A DNA stretch of 64,000 nucleotides from Billgrantia tianxiuensis (GCF_009834345.1 NZ_CP035042.1:3162001-3226000), one strand, 5' to 3'; positions 21,448-32,417 are shown, numbered from the stretch's first letter. The notes: a model not told the origin generated them from the sequence alone. Program-made: numbers and translations.

Positions 21448-22304
21448 TCAGCGCGCCTCCTTGAGCGCCTGGGTCCGCTCATACCACACCTTCTTCGCGC
21501 CGCCCAGCAGACGCGCAGCCACCGCCGCCGCCTGCTTTACCCCCACGCCTTCGGCCAGCAGCGCCGCCAGCAACGTATCGGCCTCCAGGCTGGCAGCGTC
21601 CGCGCTCTCGCGCGCCTCGGCGCCTGCCAGCATGATCACGAATTCGCCGCGGGCCTGGTTCGGGTCGGCTTCCATGCATGCCAGCAGCGCCGCGGCGCTG
21701 CCGTCGAGAAAGGTCTCGAAGGACTTGGTCAACTCCCGAGCCAGTACCAGGCGCCGGTCGCCGCAGACCGTAGCGATGTCGGCCAACGTCTCGCGGATGC
21801 GATGCGGCGATTCATAAAAGATCAGCGTCTCTTCCCTTTCCACGAGCCCTTCGAGGCGTTGCCGTCTCGCTCCCCCTTGGCCGGCAGGAAGCCCTGGAAC
21901 AGGAACCGGTCGGTCGGCAGGCCAGCGGCACACAGCGCCGCCACCAGGGCACAGGCGCCCGGCACCGGCACGATGCGTCGTCCGCGTGCGCGCAGCTCGC
22001 GCACCAGCACGAAACCGGGATCGCTGATCAACGGCGTCCCGGCATCGCTGACCAGGGCAATGCTCTCGCCGCGGGCCAGCCGCTCATCGAGTTGATCGAC
22101 CCTGGCCGCCTCATTGTGCTCATGCAGTGAGAGCATGGGCACTGCGAGCCCGAGATGTTGCAGCAGCCGCGCCGTGTGGCGGGTGTCTTCGGCAGCTACC
22201 AGGGCGACTTCGCCCAGCACCCGCGCCGCTCTAGGGCTCAAGTCCTCCAGATTCCCAATCGGCGTGGCGACCACGTACAATGTGCCTAGATGATTGTCGG
22301 ACAT
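21448..22304 (-). CDS. rsmI: 16S rRNA (cytidine1402-2'-O) methyltransferase RsmI (one frame break)
   Basis: Tetrapyrrole-methylase fold. The N-terminus has LYVVATPIGNLEDLSPRA, then AAEDTRHTARLL and VSDAGTPLISDPG, the SAM pocket. The second frame carries LIFYESPHRIRETL and the C-terminal helical domain. The break is at C run 21872-21876, where one added base on the coding strand (GGGGG to six G) restores LPAKGGARRQRLEGLVERE. About 285 residues. RsmI and RsmH modify the same nucleotide, C1402, and lie on either side of rnpB. Confidence 0.93.
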
Positions 22305-22330
22305 GGCGGCTCCTCCGGAGTCTGTCGGGC

Positions 22331-22368
22331 TTGGCCGAATGTGATGTCGTTGGCCGAATGTAATGTTG
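22331..22368. repeat. 19-bp tandem duplication in the rsmI-lpoA divergent region
   Basis: Two adjacent copies of TTGGCCGAATGTRATGTYG (22331-22349 and 22350-22368) differing at two positions. It sits in the 122-base divergent promoter region of rsmI and lpoA. Confidence 0.7.
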
Positions 22369-22426
22369 AATGCCGGGTTCAGGGAGCGATTCCTGCCGCT
22401 CGGGACCTGCAGACAAGGAAGGATTC

Positions 22427-24178
22427 ATGCTGAAAAAGCCTCGCGGCCTGCTGGCCATTGCGCTATTCGCCCTCCTGGTGGCCGGCTGTGCCCCCCCGGT
22501 ATCGTCGAGCGTGTACCCGATGACGATCCCGGCTATCTCCTCGAGCAGGCGCAGCAACAGCCCCCCGAGCAGGCCGCCATCAGCCGGCTCGAGGCGGCCG
22601 ACATCCTAGCACGCCGCGGCCAGCGCACCCAGGCACTGGAGATCGCCAGCGGAATCGACGATGCCCAGTTGCCTGGCGAGCATCGTCTGCATTGGGCAAT
22701 GCTGCTGTCGGAACTCGGCGAGGAGCTGGAAGAGCCCCGGGCCGTGATCCAGGCCGGGCAATTGCTCGATGAAGTCGACATGCCGCGCGATGCCGGCCTG
22801 ATCCTGCGCGAACGTATGGGACGCGCCTTGTTACGGGTAGACGAGTATCGCGCCGCGGCCGCAATGCTGATGTACGTTCAGGCCCGCACCGAGCGGGAGG
22901 CGCTCAACGATGCCATCTGGACTTCGCTGTCCCGCCTCGACGGTAACGAACTGGCCAGCCTGCGTGAGGACGCCGACGAGCTGACCCTAGGCTGGCTCGG
23001 CCTTGCCAGTCTGGTACGCGAGAGCGACGGCGACATCGAACGTCTGTTCGCGCGACTGGAGTCCTGGCGCGAGCGCAACCCCCAGCACCCGGCCGCCCGC
23101 AACGTACCTTCCGAACTGTTGGCACTGCGCGAGCTGCGCGGCAAGGAAGTCCGCCACATTGCCATTTTTCTGCCCGACAGCGGCCCTCTGGCCAGCGTCG
23201 CCGAGTCGATCCGCACCGGCATACGCGCCCATCACCTGCACAGCGTCGAACGCAACGGCGGGGTGAGGCTCTCGTTTCTCGATGCCAGCCTCGGCAATCT
23301 CGACGCCCTCTACACCGAAGCGCGCAACATTGGCGCCCAGGTCGTCATCGGCCCGCTCGACAAAGACCAGGTCAGCGAACTCGAGGCCCGCGACAGCGTA
23401 CCGTTGCCAACCCTGGCGCTGAACTATGGCGCCGGCTCGTCGAACCGGGCCGAAGGCCTCTTCCAGTATGGCCTGTCGGCCGAAGACGAGGCGCGCCAGG
23501 TCGCGCGGCGTGCCTACGAGGACGGCCATCGCCGCAGCGCCATGCTGGTGCCGAACAACGAGTGGGGCGCCCGCGTCGGCCGTGCCTTCGAGCAGGAGTG
23601 GCGCAGCCGCAACGGCACCATTACCAACAGCGTCTCCTACGACCCGCGCGGTTCGGCAACCGAGAGTACTCGCCGGGTGCTTGCCGGCGGCCGTCCGGAC
23701 ATGCTGTTCCTGCTGGCCCTGCCCAGCTATGCCCGCCAGGTACCACCGACGCTCGATTACTACGGCGCCGCCGACCTCCCCATCTATGCCACTTCGCATC
23801 TCTATGAAGGGCGCCCACAGCCGCTGCTCGACCATGACCTCGACGAGGTCAACTTCGTCGACATCCCCTGGCAGATTCCCGATGCGGCAGTGGGCGGAGT
23901 GGAGGCACTACCCTACCTTGCCAGCTTCCAGGAGCTGCATCAGGATGCCGACCCCTCCACCTTCCGACTGATGGCGATGGGCGTCGACGCCTATGAACTG
24001 GCACGCCGACTGCCGCAGTTCCAGTTACTGCCCGAAAGCGAGCTGTTCGGCGCCACGGGCCTGCTGGTCGCCGGGCATGACGGACGCATCGAGCGTCGCC
24101 TGCCCTGGGCACGCTTCGAGCGTGGCGTACCGCGCCCCATCCTGACCTTCGATCTGCTTGACGGCGACCTGGGCGGCA

Positions 24179-24195
<17 letters not shown>
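22427..24195 (+). CDS. lpoA: Outer-membrane activator of penicillin-binding protein LpoA (one frame break)
   Basis: Lipoprotein: signal peptide MLKKPRGLLAIALFALLVAGC with a lipobox ending at Cys, start ATG 22427 behind AAGGAAGG. An N-terminal TPR-like region (about 30-240) is followed by a periplasmic-binding-protein-like domain from about 245 (RHIAIFLPDSGPLASVAESI). LpoA reaches through the wall to stimulate PBP1A. The signal peptide and the body are in different frames. One extra C in the 7-C run 22491-22497 joins GCAPPGIVERV. About 589 residues. Its stop overlaps yraN. Confidence 0.88.
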
Positions 24196-25190
<995 letters not shown>

Positions 25191-25195
25191 TTCTC

Positions 25196-25777
25196 ATGAC
25201 GACCTCAACCAGACTGTTCGTTTGCCTTCTGGCCGCCCTGACCCTCGCCCTCAGCGGCTGCACCACGGTCACCGGCGTCACCACCCCCGGCACCATCGAC
25301 GAGAACTACGGCAAGCGTACGCTCGGCGCCCAAGTGGAAGACGAGAGCATCGAAACCAAGATTGCGCACAACCTGCGCCGCAGTGATGCACGACTCGGCG
25401 ATGCGCGCATCAACGTCGACAGCTATAACGGCATCGTGCTCCTCACCGGCCAGGTGCCGAGCGAAGAGCTGAAGCAGAAGGCCAACGAAGTGGCGCTGGA
25501 AGTGCGCAATGTGCGCGACGTGCACAACGAGCTGACCGTAGCCGCCAACCTGCCGGCCAGCCAGCGCCTCTCGGACACCTGGACCAATACGCGCATTCGT
25601 ACGACGCTGGCTGCCGATCAAAGCATCGATACCAGCCGACTGCGCTTCGTCACCGAGAATGCCACGGTTTATATCATGGGCATGGTCAGCCGCGCCGAAG
25701 CGGACCGCATCGTCGAGGCCGTGGCCGACGTCGGCGGCATCCAGCGAATCGTCAAGGTGTTCGATTATCTCGATTGA
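25196..25777 (+). CDS. dolP: BON-domain outer-membrane lipoprotein DolP (YraP)
   Basis: 193 residues. A lipoprotein signal (LLAALTLALSGC) is followed by two BON domains (about 47-115 and 125-192) ending FDYLD. DolP binds anionic phospholipid at division sites and supports outer-membrane integrity and the BAM complex. It starts 5 bases after the SIS gene and closes the lpoA-yraN-gmhA-dolP operon. Confidence 0.9.
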   Translation: MTTSTRLFVCLLAALTLALSGCTTVTGVTTPGTIDENYGKRTLGAQVEDESIETKIAHNLRRSDARLGDARINVDSYNGIVLLTGQVPSEELKQKANEVALEVRNVRDVHNELTVAANLPASQRLSDTWTNTRIRTTLAADQSIDTSRLRFVTENATVYIMGMVSRAEADRIVEAVADVGGIQRIVKVFDYLD

Positions 25778-25806
25778 ACGCGCTCACCGAAGGGCATGGC
25801 CCCGAA

Positions 25807-25841
25807 CGCAGAACGGCAGGTCAATGACCTGCCGTTCTGCG
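25807..25841. terminator. Bidirectional hairpin between dolP and sspB
   Basis: Perfect 14-bp stem (CGCAGAACGGCAGG with 25828-25841) and loop TCAATGA, followed by TTT on the plus strand. It lies between convergent genes. Confidence 0.75.
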
Positions 25842-25887
25842 TTTGGTCGCTCTGCGTCTGAAGCCTCGGGCCCAAAGCCGGACGGTG

Positions 25888-26352
25888 CTACTTGATGACG
25901 CGAAGCGAAGGCCGCTTCTTGGACGACGTCGCCTTGTCACGCTCCGGCTTCGCCGCGGCATCGCCCTCTTTGTCACTCTCGACGCTACTGAGCCCAGGCC
26001 GTTCGCTGGCGGCTTCTTCATCCGGCTGCGGCGCCGGCATGGTCGGTTCGTGGCCGAACACCATGCCCACTCCATTTTCGCGAGCATAGATCGCCACCAA
26101 CGCCGGCATCGGCACCACGACCTGCATGGGCTGCCCACCGAAGCGGGCATGAAAGCTGACGGCATCGTTCTCGATGCGCAGGTCCCGCACGGCGGCGGGT
26201 CCCACGTTGAGCACTATCTGTCCATTCTGCACAAACTGGCGCGGCACGCTGACACCAGGCTGTTCGGCATCCACCACGATATAGGGAGTATGATCGTTAT
26301 CCAGAAGCCACTCGTAGAGGCCTCTGGCAAGATAGGGACGGCTCGACAACAT
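25888..26352 (-). CDS. sspB: ClpXP protease adaptor SspB
   Basis: 154 residues. The SspB core is RPYLARGLYEWLLDNDHTPYIVVD and VSFHARFGGQPMQVVVPM. A long acidic/charged, disordered linker (about 100-143) leads to the C-terminal ClpX-docking peptide RPSLRVIK. It delivers ssrA-tagged proteins to ClpXP. It lies downstream of sspA, the usual pair. Confidence 0.95.
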   Translation of the reverse strand: MLSSRPYLARGLYEWLLDNDHTPYIVVDAEQPGVSVPRQFVQNGQIVLNVGPAAVRDLRIENDAVSFHARFGGQPMQVVVPMPALVAIYARENGVGMVFGHEPTMPAPQPDEEAASERPGLSSVESDKEGDAAAKPERDKATSSKKRPSLRVIK

Positions 26353-26404
26353 GACGTTCTGCCCTCCTCCAGTCTATTGGCGCCGGGCACGCCCGACGCC
26401 AGGT

Positions 26405-27030
26405 TCAGGTGCGCATTTCGCGCTCGTTCTCGCTCAGTGACGATACGAAGGAATCGCGCTCGAACAGGCGCTCCATGTAAGCGACGAGGGCTTGACCTGC
26501 TTCTCCGGAAGCTCGATGCCAAGCACCGGAAGACGCCAAAGAATCGGGGCGATGCAGCAATCCACCAGCGAGAACTCTTCGCTCATGAAATAAGGAACGT
26601 CCTCGAAGATCGGAGAAATTCCTACCAGGCTCTCGCGGAGTTCCTTGCGCGCTTTCTCCACGTCCTTCTTGCTGCCGCTCTCGATCTGCTCGACGAGAGG
26701 ACACCACTCACGCTCGATGCGGTGCATCCACAGCCGGCTCTGGGCGCGGGCGACCGGGTACACCGGCAGCAGCGGCGGATGGGGAAAACGCTCGTCCAGG
26801 TATTCCATCATCACCTTGGATTCATAGAGCGCCAGGTCGCGATCGACCAGGGTCGGCACGCTGTTGTAGGGGTTCAGGTCGGCGAGTTCCTCGGGACGCT
26901 GGTCGCCGTTGACCTCGACGATATCGACCGCCACACCCTTCTCGGCAAGCACGATGCGGACGCGATGACTGAAATGATCATCGCCTCCCGAATAGAAGAT
27001 CATCGACGACCGCTTGGCCACTACACCCAT
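26405..27030 (-). CDS. sspA: Stringent starvation protein A (one frame break)
   Basis: Glutathione-S-transferase-like protein that binds RNA polymerase. The GST N-domain is [23 protein letters not shown], with [13 protein letters not shown] and [22 protein letters not shown]. The C-terminal end is in another frame. One added base at CC 26496-26497 gives [23 protein letters not shown]. About 208 residues, the normal size. The start [10 protein letters not shown] agrees with family starts. Confidence 0.94.
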
Positions 27031-27121
27031 GTAACAATCCTCACATCAATTCGAACCAGCATGATAGCACGCGCACCGGACTTCAGGGTGGGGCATGCAT
27101 ACTCGAACAGGGAACAATGCA

Positions 27122-27159
27122 CAGGGGGCGCATGGCACCGTTTGGCCATACGCCCCCTG
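27122..27159 (-). terminator. Hairpin after petC (petABC terminator candidate)
   Basis: 15-base arms CAGGGGGCGCATGGC (27122-27136) and GCCATACGCCCCCTG (27145-27159), with one mismatch and an 8-base loop. It lies 27 bases past the petC stop. There is no T-run, so efficiency is uncertain. Confidence 0.5.
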
Positions 27160-27185
27160 CGGCACGACGTACCGATTCGTCCGAA

Positions 27186-27953
27186 TCAGTGAATGTCGCG
27201 CCAGTACTCGCGCTTGAGCAGGTAGGCCAGCACACCGAAGATGAAGATGAAGATCAGCACCTTCGGTCCCAGCACCTGGGCCTGCAGCTTGGACGGCTCG
27301 CCCACGTAGGTCAGGAAGTTGGTCAAGTCATAGACCGCTTCCTGGAATTCCTCGGATTCCATGCTCCCCGGACGCGTCACCTGCAGCACTTCACAGGACT
27401 GGTACTTGCCGGTGAGCGGATCGAGCTCGGCACCCTCGACGGGACGATCGGTCTCGGCACAGACCTTCTCCTGAACGCCCTGCAGCGGCTCAAGCACGTT
27501 GGGCATGGCCACCATGGGGAAGACCTCGTTGTTGACCCCGTTGGGACGGCTCGGGTCACGGTAGAAGGTCAGCAGGTAGGAATAGATCCAGTCGGGACCG
27601 CGCAGACGCCCATGCAGGGTCAGGTCCGGTGCCGCCGAGCCGAACCAGTTGGCGGCATCGTCATGATCCATGGCGATACGCATCTGGTCGTTGAACGCCA
27701 GGCTGGACGAGAAGATCAGGTTCTCCTCGACCAGATCCTGGGGCATGCCGAAATCCTCGGCGGCACGCGCGAAGCGCTGATGCTCCAGCGAATGACAGCC
27801 CATGCAGTAGTTGACGAAGAGCTGCATGCCACGCTGCAGCGAGGCTTCATTACGCAGGTCCGGCGTCATCGAGTAAGGCACATCCACGGCGCCGGCACCG
27901 AATGCGGAAAAAGGCACCAGCGCGAAGAGCAGTGCGAACAGTTGCTTTTTCAT
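27186..27953 (-). CDS. petC: Cytochrome c1 of the bc1 complex
   Basis: 255 residues: signal peptide MKKQLFALLFALVPFSAFGAG, covalent haem motif CMGCH (about residue 50), FPMVAMPNVLEPL containing the distal Met region, and one C-terminal membrane anchor (VLIFIFIFGVLAYLL). It passes electrons from the Rieske protein to soluble cytochrome c. The ATG shares one base with the cytochrome b stop (TAATG). A longer open frame running into petB is only read-through in a shadow frame. Confidence 0.96.
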   Translation of the reverse strand: MKKQLFALLFALVPFSAFGAGAVDVPYSMTPDLRNEASLQRGMQLFVNYCMGCHSLEHQRFARAAEDFGMPQDLVEENLIFSSSLAFNDQMRIAMDHDDAANWFGSAAPDLTLHGRLRGPDWIYSYLLTFYRDPSRPNGVNNEVFPMVAMPNVLEPLQGVQEKVCAETDRPVEGAELDPLTGKYQSCEVLQVTRPGSMESEEFQEAVYDLTNFLTYVGEPSKLQAQVLGPKVLIFIFIFGVLAYLLKREYWRDIH

Positions 27954-29212
27954 TAGCCAGTCACCCTTTCCGGAACGGGTTTGGTCTTCTCCATCCTGGT
28001 GTAGAACGGCATCAGCAGGAAGAAGGCGAAGTAGAGCACCGTGCACAGCTGCGCCACCGCGGTACGCATCGGCGTGGCCGGAAGAGCCCCGAGAACGCCC
28101 AGAACAATGAAGCTGATGGCGAACAGGGTCAGCATCACCTTGGACATCCAGCCCTTGTAGCGCATGGAGTTGACCGGGCTGCGGTCGAGCCAGGGCAGCA
28201 CGAACAGCACGGCGATGGCACCGCCCATGAACACCACGCCGAGGAACTTGGCATCGAGCCCGAACAGATCGAAGGTGATGGCGCGCAAGATGGCGTAGAA
28301 GGGAGTGAAGTACCACACCGGTGCGATATGGTCCGGCGTCACCATCGGGTTGGCCGGCTCGAAGTTGGGCCGTTCGAGGAAGTAACCGCCACCCTCGGGG
28401 AAATAGAACACCACCGCGGCGAACACGAACAGGAAGACCGCCACGCCGAACACGTCCTTGACGGTGTAGTACGGATGGAACGGGATGCCATCCAGCGGCT
28501 TGCCGGTTTCGTCCTTCTTGCTCTTGATGTCGATGCCGTCGGGGTTGTTGGAACCCACTTCGTGCAGGGCGATCAGGTGCAGTACCACCAACGCCAGAAT
28601 CACGATGGGCAGTGCCACCACGTGCAGGGCGAAGAAACGGTTCAGGGTGATGCCGGAGATCAGGTAGTCGCCGCGCACCCACTGGGCCAGGTCAGGACCG
28701 ACGAAGGGAATGGCGGAGAACAGCGAGATGATGACCTGGGCGCCCCAGTAGGACATCTGGCCCCACGGCAGCAGATAGCCCATGAAGGCCTCGGCCATCA
28801 GCATCAGGTAGATCGCCATGCCGAAGATCCACACCAGCTCACGCGGCGCCTTGTAGGACCCGTACAGCAGCGCGCGGAACATGTGCAGGTAGACCACCAC
28901 GAAGAAGGCGGAAGCCCCGGTGGAGTGCAGGTAGCGGATCAGCCAACCGTACTCCACATCGCGCATGATGTACTCGACGGAAGCGAATGCCCCTTCGGCC
29001 GAAGGGTTGTAGCTCATGGTGAGCCAGACGCCGGTGAGGATCTGGTTGACCAGCACCAGCAGTGCCAGGGAACCAAAGAAGTACCAGACGTTGAAGTTCT
29101 TGGGTGCGTAGTACTTGGACAGATGGTCCTGCCACATCTGCGTGGCGGGGAAGCGGTCGTCCACCCAGCGCATGATGCCGCTTTCTGCCTTGACTCGATT
29201 CGGGTTACCCAT
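27953..29212 (-). CDS. petB: Cytochrome b of the bc1 complex
   Basis: 419 residues with eight or more membrane segments. Haem-ligating His pairs are visible (HSTGASAFFVVVYLHMFR, and FALHVVALPIVILALVVLHLIALHEVG). The Q-site PEWY equivalent is PVWYFTPFYAILR. Core quinol-oxidising subunit. Its stop overlaps petC and its ATG touches the petA stop, indicating one operon. Confidence 0.97.
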   Translation of the reverse strand: MGNPNRVKAESGIMRWVDDRFPATQMWQDHLSKYYAPKNFNVWYFFGSLALLVLVNQILTGVWLTMSYNPSAEGAFASVEYIMRDVEYGWLIRYLHSTGASAFFVVVYLHMFRALLYGSYKAPRELVWIFGMAIYLMLMAEAFMGYLLPWGQMSYWGAQVIISLFSAIPFVGPDLAQWVRGDYLISGITLNRFFALHVVALPIVILALVVLHLIALHEVGSNNPDGIDIKSKKDETGKPLDGIPFHPYYTVKDVFGVAVFLFVFAAVVFYFPEGGGYFLERPNFEPANPMVTPDHIAPVWYFTPFYAILRAITFDLFGLDAKFLGVVFMGGAIAVLFVLPWLDRSPVNSMRYKGWMSKVMLTLFAISFIVLGVLGALPATPMRTAVAQLCTVLYFAFFLLMPFYTRMEKTKPVPERVTG

Positions 29213-29805
29213 CAGGCAGCCTCCTCATCTTCGCCGACGACGATCACGGCGTCGCCATCAAAGCGGTACGGCGGCACCTCGAGGTTGAGCGGCGCCGGCA
29301 CGTTGCGGAAGACACGGCCCGACAGGTCGAAGTAGGAGCCGTGACAGGGACAGAAGTAACCGCCGGGCCAGGCCGTCATGTCGACGTCGTCCGGCTCGGG
29401 GCGGAACAACGGTGAGCAACCCAGATGGGTACAGATGCCGATCAGTACGGAGTATTCCGGGCGTACCGAACGCAACGGACCCGTTATGTATGCTGGCTGC
29501 TGCGGTTCCTGGGAGTCCGGATCGGCCAGACGGGCAGGGTCGAGATTCTCGGTGCGCTCGATCATGTCCGGAGTGCGCCGCACGACCCAGACCGGACGTC
29601 CGCGCCACTCGACGGTCATGCGCTGCCCCGGCTCGAGTTTCGAGACATCTGCGCTCACTGGCGCCCCCGCCGCCCTTGCCCTGGCACTCGGCTGCCAGGA
29701 AGCCACAAAGGGAACCGCCACTCCCACGGCCCCCACCGCCCCTACGACGGTGGTGGCACCCAGGAGGAGACGGCGCCGCCCTTTGTTCACGCCGTTGTCT
29801 GCCAT
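29212..29805 (-). CDS. petA: Rieske iron-sulfur subunit of the bc1 complex
   Basis: 197 residues. A twin-arginine signal (RRRLLLGATTVVGAVG) also serves as membrane anchor. The 2Fe-2S ligands are in CTHLGC and CPCHGS. It takes electrons from quinol to cytochrome c1. First gene of petABC. Confidence 0.97.
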   Translation of the reverse strand: MADNGVNKGRRRLLLGATTVVGAVGAVGVAVPFVASWQPSARARAAGAPVSADVSKLEPGQRMTVEWRGRPVWVVRRTPDMIERTENLDPARLADPDSQEPQQPAYITGPLRSVRPEYSVLIGICTHLGCSPLFRPEPDDVDMTAWPGGYFCPCHGSYFDLSGRVFRNVPAPLNLEVPPYRFDGDAVIVVGEDEEAA

Positions 29806-29883
29806 TTTCTGGTTTCTCCCATCAGCTTACCCGTTGATCCAGCACGGAATGAGTTCCGCGACCACGGATACCAAATCCGGCAT

Positions 29884-29912
29884 ATCTTAAGGAATCGAGC
29901 TGCCACGCACAA
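29884..29912 (-). promoter_or_regulatory. Possible promoter of petABC
   Basis: Minus strand TTGTGC (29912-29907), 17-base spacer, TAAGAT (29889-29884), about 80 bases before petA. Match quality is moderate. Confidence 0.45.
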
Positions 29913-29969
29913 GACAAGGCAGTCCTGACCAAGGTGGAATTCTCGACGCAATATCTTGAAATAAGAAAT

Positions 29970-29999
29970 AAAAAACCCGAGCAAATGCCCGGGTTTTTT
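29970..29999 (-). terminator. Intrinsic terminator of rplM-rpsI
   Basis: G/C stem CCCGGGC/GCTCGGG around an ATTT loop, followed on the minus strand by a TTTTTT run and flanked by A's on the other side, so it could act in both directions. It lies 18 bases past the rpsI stop. Confidence 0.9.
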
Positions 30000-30017
30000 G
30001 CCAGCGACTGAGTGAGA

Positions 30018-30407
30018 TCAGCGCTTGGAGAACTGCGGGCGACGACGCGCCTTGCGCAGACCGACTTTCTTACGCTCCACCTGGCGAGCGTCGCGAGTAA
30101 CGTAGCCAGCGGCACGCAGCGCCGGGCGGAAGTCCTCGTTGTACTCCATCAGTGCACGGGTGATACCGTGACGAATGGCGCCGGCCTGAGCGGAACCACC
30201 ACCGCCCTTGACGGTGACATAGACATCGAACTGACCGAGAGTTTCGGTCAGCTCGAGCGGCTGACGCACCACCATACGGCCGGTTACACGACCGAAATAC
30301 TGGTCCAGCTCACGATTGTTGACGGTAATCTTGCCGGTGCCCGGCTTGAGGAAAACACGGGCAGTGGATGTCTTGCGGCGCCCGGTACCGTAATACTGCT
30401 GTGCCAT
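30018..30407 (-). CDS. rpsI: Ribosomal protein S9
   Basis: 129 residues, full length. It carries [37 protein letters not shown] and the conserved basic tail [11 protein letters not shown], which reaches the ribosomal P site. It lies 13 bases after rplM. Confidence 0.98.
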   Translation of the reverse strand: MAQQYYGTGRRKTSTARVFLKPGTGKITVNNRELDQYFGRVTGRMVVRQPLELTETLGQFDVYVTVKGGGGSAQAGAIRHGITRALMEYNEDFRPALRAAGYVTRDARQVERKKVGLRKARRRPQFSKR

Positions 30408-30420
30408 GGTGATGATCCCC

Positions 30421-30849
30421 TCAGATGTTCAGTTCTTGCGGCTGCTGGGCGGCGTGCGGATGTTCGGCGCCGGCGTAGACCTTGAGCTTGGAATACATGG
30501 CGCGCCCCAGCGGCCCCTTGGGCAGCATGCCCTTGACGGCAGACTCGATCACGCGCTCGGGAGCGTGCGCGATCATCTTCTCGAAATTCATGGAGCGAAG
30601 ACCGCCCGGGTAGCCGGTGTGACGGTAGTAGGTCTTGGCCTTGGCCTTGTTACCAGTGACCCGCACTTTCTCGGCGTTGATCACGACGATGTAGTCGCCG
30701 GTATCGACATGAGGGGTAAACTCGGGCTTGTGCTTGCCGCGCAGACGACGAGCGATTTCGGTAGCCAGACGGCCGAGCGTCTTGTCCGCCGCGTCGACGA
30801 CGTACCAGTCGCGCTGTACGGACTGCGGCTTAGCAGTGAACGTTTTCAT
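30421..30849 (-). CDS. rplM: Ribosomal protein L13
   Basis: 142 residues. Conserved segments are [51 protein letters not shown] and a terminal HAAQQPQ. First gene of the rplM-rpsI operon. In E. coli, L13 represses its own operon through the leader. Confidence 0.98.
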   Translation of the reverse strand: MKTFTAKPQSVQRDWYVVDAADKTLGRLATEIARRLRGKHKPEFTPHVDTGDYIVVINAEKVRVTGNKAKAKTYYRHTGYPGGLRSMNFEKMIAHAPERVIESAVKGMLPKGPLGRAMYSKLKVYAGAEHPHAAQQPQELNI

Positions 30850-30930
30850 GGAGAAATCACCACAAAATCAAACAAGTGTATTGGACCCCACGTGCCCGAA
30901 GCACAACCGGGATCATCCCTATTTTTCTTG

Positions 30931-30957
30931 GTTGCCACCCGCAGCAGCGGCGACAAC
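30931..30957 (-). promoter_or_regulatory. rplM leader hairpin, possible L13 autoregulatory site
   Basis: A 9-bp stem with two G-U pairs (GTTGTCGCC with GGTGGCAAC on the minus strand) and a 9-base loop, inside the roughly 115-base leader. Its function is inferred from E. coli rplM autoregulation. Confidence 0.45.
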
Positions 30958-30972
30958 GGTCGAGGAGGGCGT

Positions 30973-31001
30973 ATTCTACATGATCTGCCCGCGCGAATTA
31001 A
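30973..31001 (-). promoter_or_regulatory. Promoter of rplM-rpsI
   Basis: Minus strand TTAATT (31001-30996), 17-base spacer, TAGAAT (30978-30973). The start would lie near 30966, just past the zapE stop. Confidence 0.6.
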
Positions 31002-31022
31002 AGCCCTATCGCCTCCCCGTCG

Positions 31023-32207
31023 TCACGGCTTGTGCGGCAAAGCCAGGTACTCGTGCGACTGCATCTCCTGCAGCCGCGACTGGGTGCGCTGGAACTCGAA
31101 GCCCAGGCGCCCATCGGCGTAAAGCAACTCGGCCGGCACCTCGGCCGACATCAGCAGCTTGACGCCACGGTCATAGAATTCGTCCACCATGTTGATGAAG
31201 CGACGCGCCTGGTCGTCGGTGGACGCTCCCATGCGAGTCACGTTGGAGACCAGCACGGTATGGAACTCGCGGGCGAGCTCGATATAGTCGTTCTGACTGC
31301 GCGGCCCGTCGCACAGCTCACGAAACTCGAACCACACCACGTCGTCGTGCAGGCGCCGCGCGCGCAATACACGGTGGTTGATCTCCACCGGTACGTCAGC
31401 TTCCCCTTCGTGCCGGGCAATTTCGCGGAAGCTACGCTCGAGCTCCCGCTCCGCAGCCTCGTCCAGGGGAGCATGGAATATCTCGGCACGCTGCAAGGCG
31501 CGCAAGCGATAGTCGACCCCCGAATCGACATTGACCACGCGGCAGTGGCGCTTGATCAACTCGATGGCCGGCAGGAAGCGAGCGCGCTGCAGGCCATCCT
31601 TGTACAGTTCGTCGGGCACGATGTTGGAGGTCGTCACCAGGACCACGTCACGCTCGAACAGCGCCTCGAGCAGGTTGGCCAGGATCATCGCGTCGGTGAT
31701 GTCCTTGACGAAGAACTCGTCGAAGCAGATCACTCGCGCCTCCGCGGCGAACTTGCCGGCAATCAGCGTCAGCGGATTCTTCTCGCCCTTGTAGTGCTCG
31801 AGCTCGTTGTGCACCCGTTGCATGAAACGATGAAAGTGGGTACGCATCTTGTCGGGAAACGGCAGGGACTCGTAGAACGTATCGACGAGATAGGTCTTGC
31901 CGCGCCCCACTCCGCCCCAGAAGTAGAGACCCTGGATTGACGGTAGAGCCGGCGCCTCCCTCGCCCTTTCCCGCTTGCCGAACAGACCGGCCATGCGAGA
32001 CTTGAGCCCCCGCCCGGTGGTGACGGCACGCGGCTCGGTCCGAGGTGAGGCTACGAGATGGTCATACAGGCGCTGCAAGTGCTCGACGGCCTGCTCCTGG
32101 GCAGGATCGTAATGAAAGTCGTCGCGCTCGAGATCGGCCCGGTAACGCGCCAGCGGGGTACTGGCATCGGCCGAACGGGATCCCGCAGGAGTCACGGTCG
32201 CGCACAT
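31023..32207 (-). CDS. zapE: Cell division ATPase ZapE (AFG1 family)
   Basis: 394 residues from ATG 32207 (MCATVTPAGSRS), behind AAGGAATC. The frame is open 51 codons further up without family support. AAA-like P-loop GGVGRGKTYLVDTFY, Walker B RVICFDEFFVKDI and sensor TTSNIVPDELY are seen. ZapE modulates the Z ring in E. coli. It is divergent from zapG, another division protein. Confidence 0.95.
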   Translation of the reverse strand: MCATVTPAGSRSADASTPLARYRADLERDDFHYDPAQEQAVEHLQRLYDHLVASPRTEPRAVTTGRGLKSRMAGLFGKRERAREAPALPSIQGLYFWGGVGRGKTYLVDTFYESLPFPDKMRTHFHRFMQRVHNELEHYKGEKNPLTLIAGKFAAEARVICFDEFFVKDITDAMILANLLEALFERDVVLVTTSNIVPDELYKDGLQRARFLPAIELIKRHCRVVNVDSGVDYRLRALQRAEIFHAPLDEAAERELERSFREIARHEGEADVPVEINHRVLRARRLHDDVVWFEFRELCDGPRSQNDYIELAREFHTVLVSNVTRMGASTDDQARRFINMVDEFYDRGVKLLMSAEVPAELLYADGRLGFEFQRTQSRLQEMQSHEYLALPHKP

Positions 32208-32417
32208 GAGAGATTCCTTGCTGATCTTGGCTCGTATCGTTGCAGGCCCCGCATTATACGCATCCTGCACGCCACGCGCAGAAAAAAGGATGAGGCGCTT
32301 CGCATCGTCCAGCGTTGACCCGCCGACAGCCAAGGCTTCTATAATGGGCCGGCCAGACATGACTCGAACCGGGCAGCGGCACTAACTCCGGCGTGTATCA
32401 GCATCAGGGAGAACTTC
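32208..32417. other. zapE-zapG divergent intergenic region
   Basis: 210 bases between divergent starts. It must hold both promoters. I see TATAATGG (32340-32347, plus strand) as a -10 candidate for zapG, without a clear -35. Confidence 0.4.

Noticed and set aside
27186..28682. 498-codon frame suggesting a petB-petC fusion
   Set aside because: The first half is nonsense from an alternative frame of cytochrome b; cytochrome c1 has its own signal peptide starting at 27953.
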